Below, piece by piece: positions 1 through 6,837 of a stretch of DNA of 64,000 nucleotides (the first letter of the stretch is position 1; every line of letters begins with the position of its first letter). The notes below the pieces were generated by a model, which was not told the origin of the DNA, searched no databases, and saw nothing but the letters and a program-made list of their open reading frames with translations. Position numbers and translations under genes: made by a program. The stretch covers positions 1 through 64,000 of the forward strand of contig PACL01000060.1 of the NCBI GenBank assembly GCA_002700095.1, given 5' to 3'. This DNA is from Fulvimarina sp. GTDB lineage: Bacteria; Pseudomonadota; Alphaproteobacteria; Rhizobiales; Rhizobiaceae.

Positions 1-230
1 AGCTCGTCCGGCATCTCGGGCGGGGCGACGGTATACTTCTGCATGTTGTAGAAGCCGCCGCCATGCACCTGCCAGGCCTCGCCGGCGACGCCCTCGGGCA
101 GTTCGCGACGGCGCCTTAGGCCGAGATCGAGGGCGATGAAATAGAAGGACGAGCCGATCCAGGCCATGGCGGTGATCACATGGATCCACCGCACCGCGAA
201 CTGCAGCCATTCGGAGAGGTATGTCCACAT
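1..230 (-). CDS. puuD: Urate hydroxylase PuuD, N-terminal part (runs off the window)
   Basis: This is the first 76 residues of the membrane-bound, cytochrome c-linked urate oxidase family (PuuD/DUF989), which oxidises urate to 5-hydroxyisourate. The protein opens MWTYLSEWLQFAVRWIHVIT and has a hydrophobic helix at about residues 14-32 with a conserved histidine (H17), followed by the family-like stretch WQVHGGGFYNM (residues 53-63). The ATG is at 228-230. It is the most distal visible member of the minus-strand purine block, and its product is the substrate of HiuH encoded at the other end. The family assignment is firm from the N-terminus. The C-terminal haem-binding part lies outside the window and cannot be checked. 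Confidence 0.85.
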   Translation of the reverse strand, partial: MWTYLSEWLQFAVRWIHVITAMAWIGSSFYFIALDLGLRRRRELPEGVAGEAWQVHGGGFYNMQKYTVAPPEMPDE

Positions 231-344
231 GGATGGTCGGGTTCCTTTGGTGGGGACGGCGTTCGGGCGGGCGTGGCCGTTGCTGCGAGGCTGAAAGGGC
301 CGCGTCCTGGAAGCTTTCCGGCCGGAAGCGCCGCGCCTCGGGAG

Positions 345-525
345 CCCCCCCCTCTGTCCTGCCGGACATCTCCCCCTCAAGGGGGGAGATCGGCAGCTTC
401 ACCCGTCGCACCTTTATCTCAACGGCTGCTGCAGGTTCCGGCATCAAAGGCTGGCGGAAGCGCTTCCGCAGGTTCGATCTCCCCCATTTGTGGGGGAGAT
501 GCCCGGCAGGGCAGAGGGGGGTGCC
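345..525. repeat. RIME-like mosaic palindromic repeat, copy 1
   Basis: This composite palindrome fills most of the 415-base gap between puuD and the binding-protein gene. The outer arms read CCCCCTCTGTCCTGCCGGAC on the left and its near-reverse complement on the right. Each half also contains an inner hairpin built on GATCTCCCCC and GGGGGAGAT. The same architecture recurs at 6380-6578 and 55349-55530. It resembles the RIME/Bru-RS intergenic mosaic elements of rhizobia and Brucella. No gene is visible in the rest of the gap (231-344 and 526-645). Confidence 0.85.
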
Positions 526-645
526 TCGGCACGAACGTTGCAGAAGGCTGCCATGCACCGCTTCTGCGCCCCCTCGATGCTCAGCCGGTCTTGCGACCGG
601 CCTCACACCTGAGGACGAGGAGGCCGACGCCTCAAGTCCCGTTTT

Positions 646-1737
646 TCAGCTCTGCACGCCCTCGACGTACCAGTCCATCTTCAACAGGTCGCCCTCGGGG
701 ATGACCTCGCCTTCCGGGATCTTCACCTCGCCGGACTGGTCCTTGATCGGGCCGGTGAAGACCTCGTAGGTGCCGGCCTTGGTCTCGTCGACGATCTTCT
801 GGGCCGCGGCCTTCACGTCCTCGGGCATCTTGGCGTTGAAGGGCGCCATCTCGACCTCGCCCTCCTTCATGCCGAGCCAGACATTGTCGGCCTCCCAGGT
901 GCCGTCGAGCAGCGCCTGGATGCGGCCGGTGTAATAGGGGCACCACTGGTCGACGATCGCGGTCATGTGGGCGTTCGGCGCGAAGCTCTCCATGTTCCAG
1001 GCCTGGCCGAAGGCGATGGCGCCGGCCTCTTCCGCAGCCTGCAGCGGCGCCGGGGAATCGGTGTGCTGGGTGATCACGTCGGCGCCCTGGGAGAGCAGCG
1101 CGCGGGTGGCGTCGGCCTCCTTGGCCGGATCGTACCAGGAGTTCACCCAGACGACCTGGGTCTTGAAGTCCGGATTGATCTTCTGGGCGGCGAGCTGGAA
1201 GGCGTTGATGCCCATCACGACTTCCGGGATCGGGAAGGAGGCGACATAGCCGGCCTTGCCCGACTTCGACATCTTGGCGGCGATGGTGCCGAGGACGGCG
1301 CGGCCCTGATAGAACTTGGAATTATAAAGGCCCATATTGGCGTTGCCGCCAGTGGTGTAGCCGGTGGCGTGCTCGAACTTCACGTCCGGAAACTGCTTGG
1401 CCACCTTGATCGTCGGGTTCATGAAGCCGAAGGACGTGGTGAAGACGATGTCGTTGCCGTCCTGGGCGAGCTGGCGGATGACGCGCTCGGCGTCCGGCCC
1501 TTCCGCGACGTTCTCGACATAGCTGGTCGTCACCTTGTCGCCGAGGTTCTTCTCGAGGCACAGCCGGGCCTGGTCGTGGGCGTAGGTCCAGCCATAGTCG
1601 CCGACCGGGCCGACATAGACGAAGGCCGCCTTGACCGTCTCCTTGCCGTCCTGGGCGAAGGCCGGCGCGACGGAGGTCGCGGCGAGCCCGAGGGCGGCGC
1701 CGGCGGCGAGAAGCTTGCGTCTCGAAAGTTCGAACAT
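646..1737 (-). CDS. BMP-family ABC transporter substrate-binding protein
   Basis: A 363-residue periplasmic binding protein of the BMP (basic membrane protein/Med) family, the receptor component of nucleoside or purine ABC importers. The N-terminus MFELSRRKLLAAGAALG has a Tat-like twin arginine followed by a hydrophobic segment and a cleavage-like AFAQ near residue 27. The mature part carries the family's opening KAAFVYVGPVGDYGWTYAHD. The start at 1737 is chosen because it gives the signal peptide and is preceded by GGAGA; the frame is open further upstream but without protein-like sequence. It follows the two permease genes and the ATPase gene in one transcription unit. Its position between xdhC and puuD suggests import of a purine or purine nucleoside, but the substrate is inferred. 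Confidence 0.88.
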   Translation of the reverse strand: MFELSRRKLLAAGAALGLAATSVAPAFAQDGKETVKAAFVYVGPVGDYGWTYAHDQARLCLEKNLGDKVTTSYVENVAEGPDAERVIRQLAQDGNDIVFTTSFGFMNPTIKVAKQFPDVKFEHATGYTTGGNANMGLYNSKFYQGRAVLGTIAAKMSKSGKAGYVASFPIPEVVMGINAFQLAAQKINPDFKTQVVWVNSWYDPAKEADATRALLSQGADVITQHTDSPAPLQAAEEAGAIAFGQAWNMESFAPNAHMTAIVDQWCPYYTGRIQALLDGTWEADNVWLGMKEGEVEMAPFNAKMPEDVKAAAQKIVDETKAGTYEVFTGPIKDQSGEVKIPEGEVIPEGDLLKMDWYVEGVQS

Positions 1738-1762
1738 CGAAGGTCTCCTGGTATGGTCTGGA

Positions 1763-2686
1763 TCAGGCCGTCGCCCGGAAGGATTTTCCGAGACAGGCCG
1801 GGGCGTTGGCGCCGCCGCGCTTGGCGGCGGAGATGATCGCGAGGACGGCGATCGTCGCGACGTAGGGAAGCGCCGCGAGAACCTCGGGCGCGAACATGTT
1901 GAAGCCGGCGGCCTTCGCCTGCAGCTCCATGGTGATGACGAGGCCAAAGAGATAGGCGCCGGCGAGCATGCGGCCGGGCTTCCACGAGGCGAAGACGACG
2001 AGGGCGATGGCGATCCAGCCTCTGCCCGCCGTCAGTCGCTCGGCCCACATCGGCGTCAGCACCAGCGAATAATAGGAGCCGGCAAGCCCGGCCATCGCCC
2101 CGCCGAAGAGGATGGCGCAATAGCGCACCTTCAGGACCGGATAGCCGATCGCATGGGCGGCGGTGTCGGATTCGCCGACGGCCCTGAGAATCAGGCCGGC
2201 GCGGGAGCGGGCGAGGAACCAGGAGACCGCCAGCGTCAGGATCAGCCCGAGATAGACCACCGGCGAATGGCCGAAGACGAGGCGCAGCAGCGGCGACGAC
2301 GTCAGGGCTTCGGGGAAGATCGGCCCGAAGGTCGGCGTGGTGATGCCGACGAAGGGGGCGCCGATCAGCGCCGAGACGCCGGTGCCGAAGATCGTCAGAG
2401 CAAGGCCCGTCGCGACCTGGTTGGCCATCAGGGTGAGGACGAGGAAGGCGAAGATCGCCGAGGCGAGCGCCGCGGCGGCCATCGCCCCGAGCGCTCCGAG
2501 GACGGGCAGGCCGGTGGTGGTGGCGACGGCAAAGCCGGTGACCGCGCCGATCAGCATCATGCCCTCGACGCCGAGATTGAGGACGCCGGACTTTTCGACG
2601 ACGAGCTCGCCGAGCCCGGCGATGAGCAGCGGCGTCGCGGCGCCCGCGACGGTCATCAGAATGGCGACAAGAAGATCCAGACTCAT
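1763..2686 (-). CDS. ABC transporter permease, second subunit (purine/nucleoside type)
   Basis: A 307-residue, highly hydrophobic inner-membrane permease of the branched-chain amino acid/BPD_transp_2 class used by BMP-type importers (YufQ/NupC-like). It begins MSLDLLVAILMTVAGAATPL and contains the characteristic GLGELVVEKSGVLNLGVEGM near residues 25-44 and GGAMAGLAGSYYSL in the middle. The ATG overlaps the stop of the preceding permease gene by four bases (ATGA, 2683-2686), which indicates translational coupling and fixes the start. The binding-protein gene begins 25 bases after its stop. Confidence 0.9.
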   Translation of the reverse strand: MSLDLLVAILMTVAGAATPLLIAGLGELVVEKSGVLNLGVEGMMLIGAVTGFAVATTTGLPVLGALGAMAAAALASAIFAFLVLTLMANQVATGLALTIFGTGVSALIGAPFVGITTPTFGPIFPEALTSSPLLRLVFGHSPVVYLGLILTLAVSWFLARSRAGLILRAVGESDTAAHAIGYPVLKVRYCAILFGGAMAGLAGSYYSLVLTPMWAERLTAGRGWIAIALVVFASWKPGRMLAGAYLFGLVITMELQAKAAGFNMFAPEVLAALPYVATIAVLAIISAAKRGGANAPACLGKSFRATA

Positions 2687-3822
2687 GCCGTCACAGCCTT
2701 TGCCTTGGGCTTGGCCGCCGTGTCTGCCGCCGCCTCGGCGGCCGGGACGCCGGCGTGGGCGGGGCGGCCGGAGACGATGCGGTAGCGCACCAGGATGTCG
2801 GCCGCGAGCAGGAAGAACAGCATCATCGACTGGAACACGCCGGTCGCCGCCGAGGGCAGGCCGATGGTCGTCTGGGCGCTCTCGCCGCCGACATAGGTGA
2901 GTGCGAGGACGAGGGCCGCGAGGAGGATGCCGAGCGGGTTCAGCCGGCCGAGAAAGGCGACGATGATCGCCGTATAGCCGTAGCCGGTGGGAAACTGCGG
3001 GACCATCTGGCCGAACGGCCCGGCGGCCTCGATGATGCCGGCGAGACCGGCGAGCCCGCCGCCGGCGAGCAGCGCGATCCACACCGTCGAGGCGGCCCCG
3101 AAGCCGCCGAAGGCGGCCGCTTTCGGCGCCAGCCCGACCACCTTCATCTGGAAGCCGGTGACGGTGCGCGCCAGGACCAGGAAGGCGGTCAGGGCGACGG
3201 CCGCCGCCAGCGGCACGCCGAGATGGATCAGGGTGCCGGGCACCACCATCGGCAGCGTCTGATCGGCGGTAAACATCGCCGTCTGGGGGAAGTTGAACCC
3301 CATCGGGTCCTTCCAGGGCCCGCGCATCAGGTAATACAGGATCTGGATCGCGACATAGTTGAGCATCAGGCTCGACAGGATCTCGTTCACCCCGAGCGTC
3401 GTCTTCAGAAGCGCCGGGATCGCCGCCCAGGCCATGCCGCCGAGAATGCCGCAGACGAACATCGCCGGCAGGATCCAGGACCCGGTCATGTCGAGGGTGG
3501 CGAGGGCGACGCCGGTGCCGGCGAGGCCGCCGAGGATGTACTGGCCCTCGGCGCCGATGTTCCAGACATTGGCCCGAAAGCCGATGGCAAGGCCGGTCGC
3601 GGTCATCGCCAGCGGCGCGGCCTTCACCAGGAGATCCTGCCAGCGATAGGGATTGAACAGCGTCTTGACGAAGATCTCGTAGACCGCGCCCGGCCCGTCA
3701 TGGCCGAGCAGCGTGAACAGCGCGGCGCCGACGAGAAGCGTCGCCGCGACCGCGATCACGGGCGCCGCCAGCATCATGGCGCGGCTTTCCTGCCGCCTCG
3801 GCTCCAGCCGCAACAGGCTCAC
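2683..3822 (-). CDS. ABC transporter permease, first subunit (purine/nucleoside type)
   Basis: A 379-residue multi-spanning inner-membrane protein of the YufP/NupB type that would pair with the permease encoded just downstream. It starts MSLLRLEPRRQESRAMMLA and contains FRANVWNIGAEGQYILGGLA, the hallmark of this permease half, followed by further membrane segments. The C-terminal tail (about the last 30 residues) is Ala/Lys-rich and probably cytoplasmic. It overlaps the ATPase gene by four bases (3819-3822) and the next permease by four bases, so ATPase, permease and permease form a tightly coupled translational unit. Confidence 0.9.
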   Translation of the reverse strand: MSLLRLEPRRQESRAMMLAAPVIAVAATLLVGAALFTLLGHDGPGAVYEIFVKTLFNPYRWQDLLVKAAPLAMTATGLAIGFRANVWNIGAEGQYILGGLAGTGVALATLDMTGSWILPAMFVCGILGGMAWAAIPALLKTTLGVNEILSSLMLNYVAIQILYYLMRGPWKDPMGFNFPQTAMFTADQTLPMVVPGTLIHLGVPLAAAVALTAFLVLARTVTGFQMKVVGLAPKAAAFGGFGAASTVWIALLAGGGLAGLAGIIEAAGPFGQMVPQFPTGYGYTAIIVAFLGRLNPLGILLAALVLALTYVGGESAQTTIGLPSAATGVFQSMMLFFLLAADILVRYRIVSGRPAHAGVPAAEAAADTAAKPKAKAVTA

Positions 3823-5414
3823 AGGGCGGGCTCCGGCTGCCTGGCGTCGGCCGTCGGGCGGCGGACGCCCGCTTCAGGCTTCGCCCCCGCCTGCCCGACG
3901 CCGTGGATCCCGCCCATCAGGAGCCCGACCCGCTCGATGGAGATGCCCTTGACGGCCATCGGCTCCGACAGCCGCCCCTCGTTGATGACCGCGAGACGAT
4001 CGCAGAGTTCGAGAAGTTCGTCGAGATCCTGGCTGACGACGACGACGCAGGCGCCTTTGGCGGCGAGATCGATCATCGCCTGGCGGATGAAGGAGGCGGC
4101 GCCGGCATCGACGCCCCAGGTCGGCTGGGAGACGACGAGCACGGCCGGGTTCTGCATGATCTCCCGCCCCATGACGAACTTCTGCAGGTTGCCGCCGGAG
4201 AGGCTTCCGGCCGCAGCGCCGGGGCCGGTGGCCTTGACCGAGAAGGCCTCGATGACCTTCGCCGCATAGTCCCGCGCCGCCTTCGCCTTGATGACGCCGC
4301 CGGACGCGAGGCCCATGCGGCTGCGGGCCGACAGGATGGCGTTGTCGGCGAGCGACATGGCTGGCACGGCGGCGTGGCCGTTGCGCTCTTCGGGCGAACT
4401 TGCGAGCCCGGCCCTGCGCCGGGCGCCGACCGAAAGGCGGCTGAGTTCGGCACCGTCGAGGTGGATCGAGCCGGTGACCCCCTTCCCCGTCTCGCCCGAC
4501 AGCACCGCCATCAGCTCGTTCTGGCCGTTGCCGGCGACCCCGGCGATGCCGAAGATCTCGCCCGAACGCACCTCGAAGGAGACGTCCTTCAGGCTGGTGC
4601 CGAAGGGCGGCTCGCCCGGCGCCGAGAGCGAGGCGACGACGAAGCGCGCTTCGCCCTTGGCCGCGCCCGACTTGTCGGAAAGCGCCTTGAGGCTGCCGCC
4701 GATCATCAATTCCGCCATGGACCGCGCCGATTCCTCGCGCGGATCGCAGGTCGCGACCACCTTGCCGCCGCGCAGGATCGTCGCGGACTGGCAGAGGGCT
4801 TTGATCTCGTGGAGCTTGTGGGAGATGTAGAGGATCGAGCATCCTTCCGAGGCGAGGCGCCGCAGCGTTTCGAACAGCTGCTCCACCTCCTGCGGCGTCA
4901 GCACCGAGGTCGGCTCGTCCATGATCAGCAGCTTCGGCTGCTGCAAGAGCGCCCGGACGATCTCGATGCGCTGGCGCTCGCCGACGGACAGGGTGTGGAC
5001 GTGGCGGTAGGGATCGAGCGACAGGCCGTAGGTGTCCAGCACCTGGCGCACCCGCGCTTCCAGTTCGCGCCGCGGCGGCGGCTCGTCCATGCCGAGCGCG
5101 ATGTTCTCCAGGACCGTCATCGCCTCGAACAGCGAGAAGTGCTGGAATACCATGCCGATGCCGAGCGCCCGCGCCTCGCGCGGCGAGCTTATCTGGACGC
5201 GCTCACCATCGAAGGCGATCTCGCCCTCATCGGCCCCTTGCACGCCGTAGATGATTTTGACGAGGGTGGACTTGCCGGCGCCGTTCTCGCCGAGCAGCGC
5301 GTGGATTGCCCCGGCCGGAACCGCGAAGGAGACATGGTCGTTCGCGACGACGCCGGGAAAGCGCTTTGAAATCGCTTTCAGTTCCAGACGTGGCGCTCGC
5401 GCCGCTGCCCCCAT
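3819..5414 (-). CDS. ABC transporter ATP-binding protein with two nucleotide-binding domains
   Basis: A 531-residue tandem ATPase of the sugar/nucleoside (RbsA/YufO) class that energises the BMP-type importer. The first domain has Walker A GENGAGKST (residues 42-50), the signature LSVGERQ (142-148) and Walker B LLIMDEPTS (162-170). The second domain is degenerate, as usual in this class: it has GVAGNGQNEL at the P-loop position, the signature LSGGNLQKF, and VVSQPTWG where a DEP Walker B would be expected. The ATG at 5414 is preceded by AAGGAAG. The frame is open further upstream but the extra residues do not look like protein. Confidence 0.92.
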   Translation of the reverse strand: MGAAARAPRLELKAISKRFPGVVANDHVSFAVPAGAIHALLGENGAGKSTLVKIIYGVQGADEGEIAFDGERVQISSPREARALGIGMVFQHFSLFEAMTVLENIALGMDEPPPRRELEARVRQVLDTYGLSLDPYRHVHTLSVGERQRIEIVRALLQQPKLLIMDEPTSVLTPQEVEQLFETLRRLASEGCSILYISHKLHEIKALCQSATILRGGKVVATCDPREESARSMAELMIGGSLKALSDKSGAAKGEARFVVASLSAPGEPPFGTSLKDVSFEVRSGEIFGIAGVAGNGQNELMAVLSGETGKGVTGSIHLDGAELSRLSVGARRRAGLASSPEERNGHAAVPAMSLADNAILSARSRMGLASGGVIKAKAARDYAAKVIEAFSVKATGPGAAAGSLSGGNLQKFVMGREIMQNPAVLVVSQPTWGVDAGAASFIRQAMIDLAAKGACVVVVSQDLDELLELCDRLAVINEGRLSEPMAVKGISIERVGLLMGGIHGVGQAGAKPEAGVRRPTADARQPEPAL

Positions 5415-5483
5415 GGATCGCTTCCTTGCCTCACCTCGATGACCGGCCGCACTATGGCACCGGAACAAGGCCGGTGCCAAGCT

Positions 5484-6305
5484 TCACGGCAGGGATTCTT
5501 CCTGATGTTTTAACAGGCAAGTGGCGATTTCCGCCGCCGCCAGCGCTGCGATCACCTCGGGCCGCTTGTCGCGCAGCGTCGACCCTCCGATGGGCAGGGT
5601 CAATCGCGTGGCATCCGATTCGCGTCCATCCTCCGCCAGGTGGCGCCGAAAGCGCTCGCGCTTGGTCGCCGAGCCGATCATGCCGACATAGGCGGCGTCA
5701 TTTCGGGCGAGCGCCGCGGCAGCAATGAGGAAATCCAGCGAGTGGTCGTGGGTCATCACGACATAGGCGGCATGGGGCGGCGCGTCGTCGACCACGACTT
5801 CGGGCATTGCGGCGGCGACGCATCGCACGGCTTCGGGAATACCGGCCAGGGTCTCGGGCCGCGAATCGATCAGGCTGACGGCGAGCGGCAGTGGCGCCAG
5901 CGCGGCGGCCAGCGCCCGGCCGGTATGGCCGGCGCCGAAGATCATGACGGCGGGCAGCGCGTCCCGCGCGCGCTCAGCCTCTTGCGCAAGCGCTTCGAGC
6001 AGCACCGCATCGACGCGCCGAAACGACAGCCCGACCCGGCCGCCGCAGCACTGGCCGATCTCCGGCCCGAGCGGCACCTCGCTCGTCCCGGCCGCCTCGC
6101 ACGCCGCGATCATCCGGCGCGCCTTGTCAATGGCATCGAATTCCAGCCGCCCGCCGCCGATGGTGCCGGAAACGGTGCCGGCGGTCACCAGCATGCGCGC
6201 GCCGGCCTCGCGGGGGGTCGAGCCGAGGGCGGTCTCGACGGTGACGAGGATGGGCGGTTCAGACTTTGCGAGGGCGACGCTGGCGGTGGCGTGGAGGGTG
6301 GTCAT
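5484..6305 (-). CDS. xdhC: XdhC-type xanthine dehydrogenase accessory protein
   Basis: A 273-residue protein of the XdhC/CoxI family, which binds and sulfurates the molybdenum cofactor and inserts it into xanthine dehydrogenase. Recognisable segments are GSTPREAGARM (28-38), GTIGGGRLE (47-55), the cysteine-containing GQCCGGRV (84-91) and a Rossmann-like FGAGHTG (123-129). The ATG at 6305 begins MTTLHATASV; the Shine-Dalgarno is weak. It lies 69 bases upstream of the ABC ATPase start and downstream of xdhAB, from which it is separated by a mosaic repeat and a broken hicB-like gene. This fits one purine regulon. Confidence 0.92.
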   Translation of the reverse strand: MTTLHATASVALAKSEPPILVTVETALGSTPREAGARMLVTAGTVSGTIGGGRLEFDAIDKARRMIAACEAAGTSEVPLGPEIGQCCGGRVGLSFRRVDAVLLEALAQEAERARDALPAVMIFGAGHTGRALAAALAPLPLAVSLIDSRPETLAGIPEAVRCVAAAMPEVVVDDAPPHAAYVVMTHDHSLDFLIAAAALARNDAAYVGMIGSATKRERFRRHLAEDGRESDATRLTLPIGGSTLRDKRPEVIAALAAAEIATCLLKHQEESLP

Positions 6306-6379
6306 ATGGCCGGCCCGGGATTGATGCCGAAGTGGAAGTGGCCGCCTTCGCGCCTGTCTGGCGTCCGCGCCCTGCGATA

Positions 6380-6578
6380 CCCCCCTCTGTCCTGCCGGAC
6401 ATCTCCCCCACAAGGAGGGAGATCGATCTCGCGCCGACGCCGCTTCTTTTCCTTGATCGGTGAAGACTGCTCCAGAGCCGATTCCGATGCCCCGAACGGG
6501 TATGGAAACACGCCGAACGGCCAAGCCGCCGATCTCCCCCCTTGTGGGGGAGATGTCCGGCAGGACAGAGGGCGGCGC
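6380..6578. repeat. RIME-like mosaic palindromic repeat, copy 2
   Basis: This is the second copy of the composite palindrome, placed between the hicB-like remnant and xdhC. The left arm is CCCCCTCTGTCCTGCCGGAC and the right arm reads GTCCGGCAGGACAGAGGGCG. Inner hairpins of the GATCTCCCCC / GGGGGAGAT type occur in both halves. The arms pair more perfectly than in copy 1. It could form a stable mRNA hairpin within the xdhB-xdhC transcript. Confidence 0.85.
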
Positions 6579-6593
6579 CTCGCAGCCATCGGT

Positions 6594-6834
6594 TCAGGTT
6601 TCCCCGGCACCTGGCCTTCCCGGCTCGCGCGAACGAGGGTCGATGCCATTCTCCGCACATAGCTCGAGATAGATTCTGAGGGACAACCGTCCCTGCCGTT
6701 CCAGCTCCTCCTCGAAGGCCGCATAGAAATCGCCCCATCGCCATCCCAAGGAACTCGCCGCGAAACATGGAGATTTCTGGATCAAACGGGACAGTCGCCT
6801 TGAAACCGTCGATGTCCATCTCGCCACCCGCCAT
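6594..6834 (-). pseudogene. HicB-like antitoxin gene with a +1 frameshift
   Basis: In one frame the minus strand encodes MDIDGFKATVPFDPEISMFR then GEFLGMAMG. In the next frame it continues DFYAAFEEELERQGRLSLRI and YLELCAENGIDP. Joined, these give a continuous HicB-type fold (small partner proteins of HicA toxins) of about 79 residues. The join needs removal of one G from the GGGG run at 6733-6736 (CCCC on the plus strand). The reading begins at the ATG at 6834, three bases after the xdhB stop, or at the ATG at 6819. No hicA-like gene lies next to it. It is either an orphan antitoxin broken by a single-base insertion or an intact gene with a sequencing error. Confidence 0.65.
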
Positions 6835-6837
6835 GCC

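Noticed and set aside
345-525. Possible CRISPR-like array or intrinsic terminator only
   Set aside because: The repeats are one inverted pair with inner hairpins, not regularly spaced direct repeats, and the same structure occurs at two other loci. A dispersed mosaic element explains it better.
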